A stretch of DNA of 64,000 nucleotides from Chromatiales bacterium (GCA_002729495.1 PBYE01000032.1:62001-126000), one strand, 5' to 3'. Shown: positions 27,965-37,098, numbered from the stretch's first letter. The notes: generated from the letters alone by a model not told the origin. Program-made: numbers and translations.

Positions 27965-29022
27965 TAGTCAAAGCTCCTTAATGCGAGACCACATGCAGTC
28001 AGCAATGCTGTTGCATCGCCCTGCACACCCTGCGCACGAGCGCGACTTGATACTTTCATCTGGCCAAGCGGGTCACCGATTTCAGTCGGTATGCCTACTT
28101 TAGATGCGATCAGATCAGCGACACCCGGGATGTTGGCGCAACCGCCGCAAACGAGGATTTCATCAGGCTGCTCACGACCGCCGCCAGAGGCAAGGAAGAA
28201 CTGCAGCGAACGACTGACCTGCTGGGTCATGTCATCCACGAAGGGATCGAGGACTTCAGGCTGATAGTTGCTGGGCAGGCCGCCTTCTTTCTTGGCGCGT
28301 CCGGCATCTTCAAGACTCAGGCCATAAATACGCATGATCTCTTCGGTCAGCTGCTGACCACCAAAGTTAAAGTCACGGGTATAAATAACGCGCAGATCCT
28401 GCAGAACACTGAAGGTAGTGCTCGATGCGCCAAAGTCTACAACCGCTATCTGGTGGTCCATGCCGCCGTCGGGCATCTGGTGCGTTAACAATGTACAAGC
28501 ATTTTCCAGTGCGAATGGTTCGACATCGACAACCCGTGCCTTAAGGCCGGCTGCCTCGACCGCTGCTCTGCGCTGGTCGACATTCTCTGTGCGGGTCGCA
28601 ACCAGCAGAACATCAACCATGTCAGGATCGCCGGAGGATTCACCGATTACCTGGAAATCGAAACTGACTTCTTCCATCGGGAATGGAATGTACTGGTCGG
28701 CCTGAATCTCGACCTGCTGTTCCATTTCATCATCATTCAAATGCCTGGGCATTTGAATAACCTTGGTAATTGCCGCATCGCCACTAATGGCAATTGCAAC
28801 TTCCGTTATCTTGGTTGCCGCGCGTTTGATCGCACGGCGTACTGCCTCACCCACGGCGTCAGAATCAACGATGGATTTTTCAGCGATGGAGTTGGGCGGC
28901 GACGGTTCGGCTGCATAGCACTCGACTCGATAACCGCGACCGTTGGGAACGAGCTCAATCAATTTGATTGAGGACGTCGTTATGTCAAGTCCTGCTAGAG
29001 GTCTGGGACGTGAAGCGAACAT
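27964..29022 (-). CDS. pilM: Type IV pilus actin-like ATPase PilM
   Basis: Cytoplasmic actin-fold protein that organises the PilNO complex. 352 aa from ATG at 29022 (the open frame reaches 29037). FtsA/actin-like signatures are GLDITTSSIKLIEL at the N-terminus, VVDFGASSTTFSV and CGGCANIPGVADL. It is the first gene of pilMNOPQ and divergent from mrcA, the usual arrangement in gammaproteobacteria. Confidence 0.95.
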   Translation of the reverse strand: MFASRPRPLAGLDITTSSIKLIELVPNGRGYRVECYAAEPSPPNSIAEKSIVDSDAVGEAVRRAIKRAATKITEVAIAISGDAAITKVIQMPRHLNDDEMEQQVEIQADQYIPFPMEEVSFDFQVIGESSGDPDMVDVLLVATRTENVDQRRAAVEAAGLKARVVDVEPFALENACTLLTHQMPDGGMDHQIAVVDFGASSTTFSVLQDLRVIYTRDFNFGGQQLTEEIMRIYGLSLEDAGRAKKEGGLPSNYQPEVLDPFVDDMTQQVSRSLQFFLASGGGREQPDEILVCGGCANIPGVADLIASKVGIPTEIGDPLGQMKVSSRARAQGVQGDATALLTACGLALRSFD

Positions 29023-29477
29023 CCGTTTTCCCTTCAAAGTCCTATGCTTGGCTACACAATGATAGCCTAGGCATTAAGTGTCAATTTAACAATATATCGA
29101 CACATTAGTGAAATGTGCTGTGACTCTCGTCACTCCCGGGGCAAGATTACCTTCGGTTGGAGGCGAAAACCGTTAACGAGTACCGTTTTGGACATATACC
29201 GCCACGGCCAGTTATACCGGGCCACGGGGCGCCTGGGATGGCGCGGAAGGCAGCAGCAGCGCTGGTATACATATATTATTAATGTATGCCCCGCATGCTG
29301 GCAGCCCCGCTATCCTAGGAATTTGGTGCGTTTCAGCCGGTTTCTCTACCAACTGACACGCTCCAGCCCCTTAGACCGGTGGCTTTGCGCCCCCGCCTTT
29401 CAGCGGGTTTGCCACAAGACTGTCAGTAATATGCATAATCACCCCCCTCAAGGCAAGGGACTGCTTCTGGTTTATTT
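29023..29477. other. Divergent pilM / mrcA control region
   Basis: 455 bases between two divergent genes. On the minus strand a perfect TTGACA lies at 29079-29084, about 60 bases upstream of pilM, but no well-spaced -10 follows (TATCAT is 14 bases away, CATTGT 17), so the promoter is uncertain. An imperfect palindrome lies at 29264-29290 toward mrcA. No small RNA gene or coding remnant was recognised. Confidence 0.5.
29264..29290. promoter_or_regulatory. Imperfect palindrome upstream of mrcA
   Basis: GGTATACAT and ATGTATGCC (8 of 9 bp complementary) are separated by nine A/T bases, about 190 bases before mrcA. It could be a regulator site or simply part of an AT-rich promoter zone. Confidence 0.3.
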
Positions 29478-32147
29478 ATGAGACTTTTTTGGCGACTAGC
29501 GCCCTATGTGGCGGGGCTTCTGGCGACCGCGGCCCTTGGAATTGCGGCCGCCGGTTTTGCCGCATATTACTACCTGACACCCGCCCTGCCGTCGGTGGAG
29601 GAAATGCGGGAGATTCCGCTGCAAATCCCGTTGCGCATCTACACGCGCGACGGGCGGCTGATGGAGCAGATTGGCGAAAAGCGGCGCTCGCCGGTCAATT
29701 TTGAGGATATACCCGAAATTGTTGTGCAGGCATTTCTGGCCGCAGAGGATGACCGATTTTTCGATCACCCGGGCTTCGATTACCAGGGTATTTTGCGCGC
29801 GGCGATCAACCTCGCGATAACCGGCTCAAAAGCGCAGGGTGGCAGCACCATTACCCAGCAGCTCGCCCGTGAATATTTCCTGACGCGTGACCGTACGTTT
29901 ATCCGAAAAGCCAAGGAGCTGATCCTGGCAATCCAGATCGAAAAGGAATTCACCAAGCAGGAAATTCTGGCGCTTTATCTCAACAAGATTTTTCTCGGGC
30001 AGCGATCCTATGGCGTTGTTGCTTCCGCCGAAGTTTATTTTGGAAAGAACCTGGGTGACCTGAGTGTTGCCGAAGCCGCAACCATAGCAGGGCTACCCGC
30101 AGCGCCGTCGCGCCTGAACCCGGTATCTAACCCGGACCAGTCCAGAGACCGGCGTGGTTATGTGCTCCGGCGCATGCGTGAACTCGGGTTCATTGATGAA
30201 GAAAGTTTCACTGCCGCAATTAATACGCCCGTCGAGTCACGATTACATGGACCCCGCGTAGACCTGCGAGCTCCTTATGTAGCAGAAATGATCCGCAGTG
30301 AAATGCTTAGGCGTTTCGGCACCAACACCTATATCGACGGGTACCAGGTTATTACGACTATCGACAGCTCCCTGCAGCGAGCTGCCGGGACGTCACTGCG
30401 CAAAGCCCTTTTCGAATATGACCGCAGGCACGGTTTTCGCGGCCCCGTTGCGCAAATCACTATAGACGAGCTGATCGCCGATTACCTGGCTGAGCAAGCC
30501 GTTGACGGTGAAAGTCTTACGGCCGATACGGATCCGGAGGTCCAGAAAGAGATTACGCTGCAAGACTATCTGAACGGATTTCCGGTTTACCCGAATCTGA
30601 ATATTGCCATTGTTACGGCAACCCTGGAAGACAACTCAGCCGAGCTTTTCCTGCGTGATAAAGGAACAGTCACCCTTGCATGGGATCAAATTCTCTGGCG
30701 TCGCTACATTAATGATGACGTAATTGGCGCAGCACCTGAAAACATAGATGAAATGTTGCAGCCCGGCGACGTCGTGTATCTGCTAAGCACCGCTACAGGT
30801 CTGCTACTTGGGCAACTACCGGAAGCCCAGGGCGCTTTCGTAGCTATGGACCCGAAGGACGGTGCCACGCTGGCAATGACAGGTGGATTTGACTACTACT
30901 CCAGCAAATATAACCGCGCGGTGCAGGCTAAACGTCAGCCGGGTTCTTCCTTCAAACCTTTCATCTATTCAGCGGCTCTTGAGAATGGCTTTACCGCGGC
31001 GACGGTCGTACTCGATGCGCCGGTCGTACTCGACAGCGCCGGACAGGAAGAATCCTGGCGACCGGAAAACTATTCGAATCGTTTTTATGGTCCGACCCGC
31101 CTGCGCGAAGGCCTGGTAAGGTCGATGAACCTTGTATCGGTCCGCGTGTTGCGGGAAGTAGGACTGCGCAATGCGCTCAAGCACCTGAAACCCTTTGGCT
31201 TTCCCGAATCTGCGTTGCCAAGGGACCTTGCACTGGCGCTCGGAAGCGGCGGCGCGTCGCCCTGGCAAATGGCTGAAGGGTTTGCCGGCCTGGCGAGCGG
31301 CGGCTATTCCGTTGATCGCTACCTGATAGACCGGGTTCTGGATGCCGACGGCAACATCGTATATAGGACGGAACCTGCAATGGTCTGTAGTCAATGCGCG
31401 CCGGCCTGGTTCGATGGTCGGGAGAAACTTGAAGCGGAAGAACAAGCCCTGCCGGAGTTTGCCCGTAAAACAGCCGATACCGACGAAGAGGCGGAATCAG
31501 AGTCAGGCACTGATGAGGAACAACCTGCCCCACTCGTTGATCCCGAAGTACCGGACTACGCATCAAGCCAGGATATGATTGCCGGTGCTTCCGAGTGGCA
31601 CCCCGACTTTAGCGAGACGCCGGAGTTCTGGGCGGACCGCAACCAGGCAAAACGGATTATTTCTCCCCAGAACGCGTACATCGTTTACGACATGATGCGC
31701 GATGTTATTAACCGCGGAACCGGTCGCCGGGCGCGAGAACTGGGCCGCCGCGACATTGGCGGCAAAACCGGCACATCCAACAACCGGCGCGACGCATGGT
31801 TCAGTGGTTTTAACCACACAATTGTAGGTATCGCGTGGGTTGGGTTTGATGATGATTCGCGCTCCCTGGGTGCGGGTGAGGAAGGCAGCCGCACCGCACT
31901 GCCCATGTGGAAAGATTTTATGAAGGCAGCGATCGTCAACACCCCTGAAGCCCCTTTGGAGCAGCCTTCCGGAATAGTCACCGTTCGCATATCACCGGAA
32001 ACCGGGTTGGCGGCGCCGGCTGGTTCGTCAAATGCGATATTTGAAATATTCCGCATCGGGAATGAACCGCAGGTGAATCCGAATATCGCCGACTACAACG
32101 AAAATGGCATTTTTGACGGCGAAGATGAAGGTAGTTCAATTTTCTGA
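29478..32147 (+). CDS. mrcA: Penicillin-binding protein 1A, bifunctional
   Basis: Inner-membrane peptidoglycan synthase with glycosyltransferase and transpeptidase activity, 889 aa. One membrane helix (about 10-32). Glycosyltransferase motifs AAEDDRFFDHPGFD and GGSTITQQLAR (about 90-135). An OB-like insert follows. The transpeptidase has its active serine in PGSSFKP, SMN as the second motif, and KTGTS as the third. An acidic insert with CSQC (about 635-690) lies between the second and third motifs, where E. coli PBP1A also has a cysteine-bearing insert. It is divergent from pilM. Confidence 0.96.
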   Translation: MRLFWRLAPYVAGLLATAALGIAAAGFAAYYYLTPALPSVEEMREIPLQIPLRIYTRDGRLMEQIGEKRRSPVNFEDIPEIVVQAFLAAEDDRFFDHPGFDYQGILRAAINLAITGSKAQGGSTITQQLAREYFLTRDRTFIRKAKELILAIQIEKEFTKQEILALYLNKIFLGQRSYGVVASAEVYFGKNLGDLSVAEAATIAGLPAAPSRLNPVSNPDQSRDRRGYVLRRMRELGFIDEESFTAAINTPVESRLHGPRVDLRAPYVAEMIRSEMLRRFGTNTYIDGYQVITTIDSSLQRAAGTSLRKALFEYDRRHGFRGPVAQITIDELIADYLAEQAVDGESLTADTDPEVQKEITLQDYLNGFPVYPNLNIAIVTATLEDNSAELFLRDKGTVTLAWDQILWRRYINDDVIGAAPENIDEMLQPGDVVYLLSTATGLLLGQLPEAQGAFVAMDPKDGATLAMTGGFDYYSSKYNRAVQAKRQPGSSFKPFIYSAALENGFTAATVVLDAPVVLDSAGQEESWRPENYSNRFYGPTRLREGLVRSMNLVSVRVLREVGLRNALKHLKPFGFPESALPRDLALALGSGGASPWQMAEGFAGLASGGYSVDRYLIDRVLDADGNIVYRTEPAMVCSQCAPAWFDGREKLEAEEQALPEFARKTADTDEEAESESGTDEEQPAPLVDPEVPDYASSQDMIAGASEWHPDFSETPEFWADRNQAKRIISPQNAYIVYDMMRDVINRGTGRRARELGRRDIGGKTGTSNNRRDAWFSGFNHTIVGIAWVGFDDDSRSLGAGEEGSRTALPMWKDFMKAAIVNTPEAPLEQPSGIVTVRISPETGLAAPAGSSNAIFEIFRIGNEPQVNPNIADYNENGIFDGEDEGSSIF

Positions 32148-32204
32148 AGGCTAATTGACAAATTGAAGGCTCTAGCGGTACCGGAGTTTCATAGAGGGGT
32201 GGTC

Positions 32205-32825
32205 ATGGGTAGAAGAATGGACAGCCGCAAGGATAGCCAGCTGAATAATCTGCGCCTCGTGCTTGCCCAGGAAGCCGCCCGCCTGATCCGCGACCACGGC
32301 ATCGAGGATTTCCGCACAGCCAAGAGCAAGGCCGCCGAACGCTTCGGTGTCAGGCAATACGGCGCACTTCCAAGTAATTTAGAGATCGAACAGGCGCTGG
32401 CCGAGCGCAACCGTATTTTCGGTCAGGACGAGCACACATCTTTACTTGTCAGTCTACGTAACGTCGCGGTCACGGTCATGTATGAGCTGCAGAGTTTCCG
32501 TCCGTGCCTGGTTGGTCCCGTGCTCAGCGGCAATGTGACCGAGCATTCAGTGATTGATCTGCACCTTTTCAGCGATGCTTCTGAAAATATTGGGATGCAG
32601 TTGCATGCTTCCGGCATCAGGCACAACGCTGTGTCGCGCAGGCATCGCATGAGGCATGATCATTTCGAACAGTACCCGGGATACCGCTTTTTTGCCGATG
32701 AGTTTGAAGTGCAGGCGACGGTATTTCCGGAAAGGCGTAAAGGGCACGCGCCGTTGTGCCCGGTGAACGGGCGCCCTATGCAGAGGGCGGGTTTACGGGA
32801 TGTGGAGTCGCTTGCCCTGGCTTAG
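32205..32825 (+). CDS. Conserved protein with nucleotidyltransferase-like signature
   Basis: 206 aa from ATG at 32205, which has GAGGGG just upstream (the open frame extends to 32163). The N-terminal half is helical and charged (EAARLIRDHGIEDFRTAKSKAAERFGV). The middle has GPVLSGNVTEHSVIDLHLF, which resembles the G-x-G/S...hDhhlF hot spot of polymerase-beta-type nucleotidyltransferases, with one clear acidic residue. Enzyme activity is not assured. It follows mrcA by 57 bases on the same strand and ends before three hairpins. The biological role is unknown. Confidence 0.7.
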   Translation: MGRRMDSRKDSQLNNLRLVLAQEAARLIRDHGIEDFRTAKSKAAERFGVRQYGALPSNLEIEQALAERNRIFGQDEHTSLLVSLRNVAVTVMYELQSFRPCLVGPVLSGNVTEHSVIDLHLFSDASENIGMQLHASGIRHNAVSRRHRMRHDHFEQYPGYRFFADEFEVQATVFPERRKGHAPLCPVNGRPMQRAGLRDVESLALA

Positions 32826-32843
32826 GTTTGCAGGAGAGTCATT

Positions 32844-32877
32844 GCGGCGGCCTGTCGCCGAGGCGACAGGCCGCCGC
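32844..32877. repeat. 16-bp perfect hairpin
   Basis: Inverted repeat with 16-bp GC-rich arms (32844-32859 and 32862-32877) and a two-base centre, 18 bases after the stop of the preceding gene. No T run follows, so it is not a standard intrinsic terminator on either strand. First of three hairpins in the gap between the plus-strand gene and gltA. Confidence 0.85.
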
Positions 32878-32910
32878 CCATATTTGACGCCTGATATCCG
32901 ATATTTACGA

Positions 32911-32939
32911 ACATCGGGAAAGCAATGCTTCCCCGATGT
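32911..32939. repeat. 14-bp hairpin with one mismatch
   Basis: Arms 32911-32924 and 32926-32939, one A-C mismatch, tight centre. Second of three consecutive hairpins between convergent genes. Confidence 0.85.
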
Positions 32940-32953
32940 AAATTCCGCTAACA

Positions 32954-32986
32954 GAGTTCCAAGCGTATTTCTGCCGCTTGGAACTC
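32954..32986. repeat. 12-bp perfect hairpin
   Basis: Arms GAGTTCCAAGCG (32954-32965) and CGCTTGGAACTC (32975-32986) around a nine-base loop. Third hairpin of the series, about 70 bases from the gltA stop. Confidence 0.85.
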
Positions 32987-33056
32987 CAGCGTCATCCAAA
33001 AAATGTACTCGGATACCCGGTGATTTTTAATTGTCTGAGCGTGAGGCTGATTCAGA

Positions 33057-34352
33057 TCAGCGATTCGTTACATCCACATAGTCGCGGGTTTCGGGGCCCA
33101 CATACAGCTGGCGCGGACGCGCGATACGATACGCAGGATCTGTGATCATTTCCTGCCAGTGGCTGACCCAGCCGACAGAACGTGCGATCGCAAACATTAC
33201 CGTGAACATGGACGGCCGGAAGCCGAGTGCCCGGTAAATGATGCCGGAATAAAAATCGACATTTGGATAGAGTTGCTTCTCGACGAAGTAGTCATCCTGC
33301 AGTGCAACTTGTTCGAGTTCGAGTGCCAGTTCAAAGAGCGGATCGTTGTCATCGCCCAGTTTGGCAAGTACCTTGTGGCACATGTCGCGAATGATCTTCG
33401 CTCTAGGGTCGAAGTTCTTGTAGACCCGGTGTCCGAAACCCATCAGCCTGAATGAATCATCCTTGTCCTTGGCCCGGGCGACATATTCCGGAATATTCTT
33501 TGCGCTGCCGATTTCCTTGAGCATGGTCAGCACAGCTTCGTTAGCGCCGCCATGCGCGGGGCCCCAGAGCGCCGCGATCCCGGCCGCAATAGCGGAATAG
33601 GGGTTTGCACCGGAACTGCCGGCCAGCCGTACAGTTGACGTAGAACAGTTCTGTTCGTGGTCGGCGTGCAGAATTAACAACAGGTCAATTGCTTCGGCTG
33701 CCACCGGATCGATCTCGTAGTATTCCGCCGGCACCGCAAAGAACATGTGCAGCAGATTGCTGGCGAAATCCAGATCGTTACGGGGATACATAAACGACTG
33801 GCCCAATGTGTGCTTATAAGCGGCTGCGGCGATAGTTGGTAACTTCGCAATAATACGGTGAGAAAAAATTTCGCGGCGGCGCGCGGACTGTATATCCATT
33901 GTCTCGTGATAAAACGCCGACATGGAACCAACGACGCCAGAGACCATGGCCATCGGGTGCGCATCGTGATGGAAACCGTTAAACAGGCGCAGCATGGTCT
34001 CGTTGATCATGGTGTGCCTGCGGATGTTGTTCTCGAATTTGCCGAGCTCGTCCTGGGTAGGCAGTTCCCCGTAAAGCAGGAGATAGCAGACTTCTATGAA
34101 GGAACTCTTCTGGGCCAGCTGTTCCACAGGATAACCACGGTAGAGCAGGATGCCTTCCTCGCCATCTATAAAAGTGATAGTGCTTTCGCAGCTGGCAGTC
34201 GATGCAAAGCCGGGGTCAAAGGTAAATATGCCCTGCTGGCCATATAAGCTGCGCACATCGACAACTTCAGGCCCCAGCGTTCCTTTATAACTCGCAAGGT
34301 CTGCCTCTTCGCCTGATCCGTTATCCTTTAACGTGAAACTTTTGTCGCTCAT
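33057..34352 (-). CDS. gltA: Citrate synthase, type I (hexameric)
   Basis: Condenses oxaloacetate with acetyl-CoA, entry to the TCA cycle. 431 aa from ATG at 34352 (GAAGAG just upstream; a GTG at 34358 is also in frame). Catalytic histidines lie in GPAHGGAN and GFGHRVYKN, and the catalytic aspartate is in the PNVDFYSGI segment. The N-terminal beta domain typical of the NADH-sensitive gammaproteobacterial enzyme is present. Convergent with the 32205 gene. Confidence 0.97.
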   Translation of the reverse strand: MSDKSFTLKDNGSGEEADLASYKGTLGPEVVDVRSLYGQQGIFTFDPGFASTASCESTITFIDGEEGILLYRGYPVEQLAQKSSFIEVCYLLLYGELPTQDELGKFENNIRRHTMINETMLRLFNGFHHDAHPMAMVSGVVGSMSAFYHETMDIQSARRREIFSHRIIAKLPTIAAAAYKHTLGQSFMYPRNDLDFASNLLHMFFAVPAEYYEIDPVAAEAIDLLLILHADHEQNCSTSTVRLAGSSGANPYSAIAAGIAALWGPAHGGANEAVLTMLKEIGSAKNIPEYVARAKDKDDSFRLMGFGHRVYKNFDPRAKIIRDMCHKVLAKLGDDNDPLFELALELEQVALQDDYFVEKQLYPNVDFYSGIIYRALGFRPSMFTVMFAIARSVGWVSHWQEMITDPAYRIARPRQLYVGPETRDYVDVTNR

Positions 34353-34709
34353 AGTCACTCTTCATTAAGACTTGGTCGCGGCCATCCATACACCACGCTT
34401 TTCCGACGATTCTTTATTCGACGGCTTTAACAACCCGCACCTGAAGCACCCGGTATCCAGCCTTTTGGTCTGAATCGGGAATCGCTTACGCTTCTGGTTC
34501 AAATCCAGGCCCGGGAGGCACTTGAAGCGAACATCCAGTCATTCCGCTACCACGCCGAATCACTCATCCGCAGCGGAATAAATCGGTGGAATCTGCCTGC
34601 TTTTCTAACTCAGGGTACCCCCGGCAACCGGGCCGCTCATTATAAAGGACGCACGCCCTTTATGCATATGGCGCGCGGCTGCTGGCTTTCACCAGGTCCG
34701 GGAAATAGC
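34353..34709. other. Intergenic region gltA / rpmE
   Basis: 357 bases on the upstream side of gltA and the downstream side of rpmE, so it should carry the gltA promoter. A tRNA-like T-arm (CTGG TTCAAAT CCAG near 34493-34508) is visible, but no matching acceptor or anticodon arm could be built. No reading frame or terminator was convincing. Confidence 0.5.
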
Positions 34710-34910
34710 TTACCTGCCGTACTTGCGCCGGAATTTATCGACCCGGCCGGCGGTATCGACAATCTTCTGTTTGCCCGTATAGAAAGGATGACATGCCGAA
34801 CAGACTTCAATATGCAGATCGTCCTTCAGTGTGGAACGCGTAACAAATTCATTACCACAGCTACAGATCACCTTGAGTTCCTGATAATCGGGGTGGATTT
34901 CTGCTTTCAT
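34710..34910 (-). CDS. rpmE: Ribosomal protein bL31, zinc-binding type
   Basis: 66-aa protein of the large ribosomal subunit, bridging to the small subunit. The zinc-type cysteines are visible (CSCG near residue 16 and CSAC near residue 37), so this is the C+ form rather than the zinc-free paralogue. The C-terminal [15 protein letters not shown] segment is characteristic. Confidence 0.97.
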   Translation of the reverse strand: MKAEIHPDYQELKVICSCGNEFVTRSTLKDDLHIEVCSACHPFYTGKQKIVDTAGRVDKFRRKYGR

Positions 34911-34914
34911 TATT

Positions 34915-34932
34915 CTGCCTGCTGTGAGGCAG
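34915..34932 (-). promoter_or_regulatory. Hairpin overlapping the rpmE ribosome-binding site
   Basis: CTGCCT and AGGCAG form a six-base stem with a six-base loop, ending five bases before the rpmE ATG. The right arm contains the only AGG available as a Shine-Dalgarno sequence, so folding would hide it. rpmE is known to be autoregulated through its leader in E. coli; the link here is inference. Confidence 0.35.
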
Positions 34933-35030
34933 GTATTTGCTGCCGGATACGTGCCTGACGGGCGCGGAAGGATAGCGGTTAAGGGCAGTCAAAACAAGCA
35001 TCTGTGTTAAGCGCCGGGCTGATGCGCTGA

Positions 35031-35243
35031 TTATCCACAATATCTGTGGATAACTCTGTGGAAGACTGGTTGTGATGACGCCTAAGGTGCGGAAAGCATT
35101 GCAAAAGCCGGGTTTTGGCTAATAAATGCTCAGAGGTATTTTTTATAAGTATTTCAGTAAGTTATTATGTTATTGCAGAGCAGTATATGATAAATAGAGC
35201 GTTACACGTGATTTTATTTTGTATCTTGGGAAGCTGTGTATAA
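35031..35243. other. Cluster of three DnaA boxes with AT-rich stretch
   Basis: TTATCCACA at 35031-35039, its exact inverse TGTGGATAA at 35045-35053 and TGTGTATAA at 35235-35243 all match TTATNCACA. Between them, 35131-35220 has only 24 G/C in 90 bases. A weaker near-match (TGTGGAAGA) follows the second box. The cluster fills the 403-base gap between rpmE and hemW (34911-35313), which contains no gene. It could be an origin, a DnaA titration or reactivation site, or a DnaA-controlled promoter of hemW. Confidence 0.6.
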
Positions 35244-35313
35244 AACAGGACTGAGTCTAAGGTTGATTTCTTTCGGACGGGCACTCCACTTTTTATGTCG
35301 CACCGCCTAAAAA

Positions 35314-36465
35314 TTACTGTTGTGGCAGGAAAATAGTCTGCAAATCGTCCAGGAAACGCCAGCCACGCTCGCTGGGTGCTATCCGGTCTGCCCCGCAGGT
35401 ATCAATCAGTTCCCTCTTGCCGGCGGCGCGTAGCGAATCCGCAATACTGGCCGCCGGGAGGCCCGTATGCTGTTCGAACAACTGCAGGCTAAACCCTTCC
35501 TTCAGGCGGAGGGCATTTAGCATGAATTCGAACGGGACATCCGCTTTACCGACCTGTGTCCGGCTGACCGGCGGTTCGCCGTCCTGTTGCTGGCGAAGAT
35601 AAGCCCGTGGATGGACCGCCCGAACCTCGCGCCAGATCCCCCCGTCCGCTTGCGTCAGCTTTGCATGCGCGCCCGCGCCCAGCCCCAGGTAGTCACCGAA
35701 GCGCCAGTAGTTAAGGTTGTGCCGGCAGGCACGACCGGTCTTCGACCACGCTGATACCTCGTAGTTAATGTATCCGGCATCACTCAGTTTGGCGGCGCAC
35801 GCCATGTGCATATCCCAGGCAAGGTCGTCGTCGGGTAACGCCGGTGGCCGCGCATAAAAAACTGTATTTGGCTCCAGGGTCAGGTGATAGTGCGAAATAT
35901 GTTCCGGTTGCAGTTCTATTGCTGCACAGACGTCATCACATGCTTCGTCGAGTACCTGCCCCGGCAGTGCGTACATGAGGTCCAGGTTGATGTTGTCGAA
36001 ACCGGCGTCACGCGCTTCACCATATGCATCACGCACATCCTGGCTCGTGTGAATTCGTCCAAGCTTACTCAGTTTATTGTCCGCAAAACTCTGTGCGCCG
36101 AGTGAAAGCCGGTTAATCCCGACTGCCCGATACCCTGCAAAAGCCGCATGCTCCACAGCGCCAGGGTTTGCTTCCATGGTAATTTCAGCGTCACCCGCCA
36201 GGTTCAGATGATCGTCTACTGCAGACAACAGCCGGTCGATCTGTTTAGCAGAAAACAGGCTCGGTGTACCGCCGCCGAGAAAGACGGATATGACCGTTCT
36301 GTCCCCGGCATCCGCCGCGACAGATTTCAGGTCGGTTAGCAGCGCCGAAATATAGGATTCTGGGGGCTCGCCTTTGAGGCTGTGGGAGTTGAAATCACAA
36401 TAGGGACACTTGGCGACGCACCAGGGAAAATGCAGGTAAAGACTTAGTGGCGGCAAAGTATTCAT
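35314..36465 (-). CDS. hemW: HemW, heme chaperone of the radical SAM family
   Basis: 383-aa HemN-like protein. The radical-SAM cluster motif CVAKCPYC is near residue 16, followed by FLGGGTPS, the glycine-rich GAQSF region and a C-terminal HemN_C domain. The cysteine spacing and absence of the extra cysteine of true coproporphyrinogen dehydrogenase favour HemW, a heme-insertion chaperone. It is last of the rph-rdgB-hemW set, nine bases after rdgB. Confidence 0.93.
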   Translation of the reverse strand: MNTLPPLSLYLHFPWCVAKCPYCDFNSHSLKGEPPESYISALLTDLKSVAADAGDRTVISVFLGGGTPSLFSAKQIDRLLSAVDDHLNLAGDAEITMEANPGAVEHAAFAGYRAVGINRLSLGAQSFADNKLSKLGRIHTSQDVRDAYGEARDAGFDNINLDLMYALPGQVLDEACDDVCAAIELQPEHISHYHLTLEPNTVFYARPPALPDDDLAWDMHMACAAKLSDAGYINYEVSAWSKTGRACRHNLNYWRFGDYLGLGAGAHAKLTQADGGIWREVRAVHPRAYLRQQQDGEPPVSRTQVGKADVPFEFMLNALRLKEGFSLQLFEQHTGLPAASIADSLRAAGKRELIDTCGADRIAPSERGWRFLDDLQTIFLPQQ

Positions 36466-36474
36466 TGCAGTTCA

Positions 36475-37092
36475 TCAGGCGGCATTCAATAGACCAAACC
36501 GCCGAAGCTCCTCCCTAAGCTGCTGCAATGCTTTGCCACGGTGACTGCAGGAATTTTTTTCAGCAGGCGTCAGTTGTGCAGAAGTACAACCGGCTGTCTC
36601 GTCAACAAAAACCGGATCGTAGCCGAACCCCCCGGTTCCTGAGGCATGCTGTGCGATGCGTCCTTCCCACGAAGCATCCACCATGATCGGCTCATCATCT
36701 TCGCCGTACCGGACAAAAGCCAGCACACATCGAAACCGCGCACCGCGCTCCGCAACCGGTACGCCATCAAGTTCCGCGAGTAACTTGTCGAGGTTCGCCT
36801 GGTCACTGGCATCGTTGCCGGCATACCGGGCGGAGTGGATGCCGGGAGCGCCGCCGAGGAAATCCACTTCCAGGCCCGAGTCATCAGCAACGGCGGGCAA
36901 GCCGCTTTCGAGCGCCGCATGCCGTGCTTTTATTAATGCGTTCTCGGCAAAAGTAGCACCGGTCTCTTCGATTGACCCGATTGCGAGTTCGCCCTGGAGA
37001 AGCAGCTCGACATCCTGACCGAGCATGGCCTGTATTTCACGTGCCTTGCCGGCATTCGCACTGGCAAATACAAGTCGCTGGATGCCGGCCAT
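36475..37092 (-). CDS. rdgB: dITP/XTP pyrophosphatase
   Basis: House-cleaning enzyme that removes dITP, ITP and XTP from the nucleotide pool. 205 aa with the N-terminal FASANAGKAREI signature and the catalytic DDSGLEVDFLGGAPG segment, then SARYAG. It lies six bases after rph and nine before hemW. Confidence 0.96.
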   Translation of the reverse strand: MAGIQRLVFASANAGKAREIQAMLGQDVELLLQGELAIGSIEETGATFAENALIKARHAALESGLPAVADDSGLEVDFLGGAPGIHSARYAGNDASDQANLDKLLAELDGVPVAERGARFRCVLAFVRYGEDDEPIMVDASWEGRIAQHASGTGGFGYDPVFVDETAGCTSAQLTPAEKNSCSHRGKALQQLREELRRFGLLNAA

Positions 37093-37098
37093 GCGCCC

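Noticed and set aside
24018-29037. Type II secretion system instead of type IV pilus
   Set aside because: The order PilM-N-O-P-Q, AMIN domains in the secretin and the PilN PKLNLLPWR motif are pilus-specific.
34448-34516. Possible tRNA: a T-arm-like CTGG-TTCAAAT-CCAG with CCCGG-like flanks
   Set aside because: No anticodon stem with a T33-type loop can be formed, the acceptor pairs at only five of seven positions and there is no CCA. At most a decayed tRNA fragment.
35314-36465. Oxygen-independent coproporphyrinogen III dehydrogenase (hemN)
   Set aside because: The N-terminal length and cysteine pattern, and linkage to rdgB and rph, match HemW.
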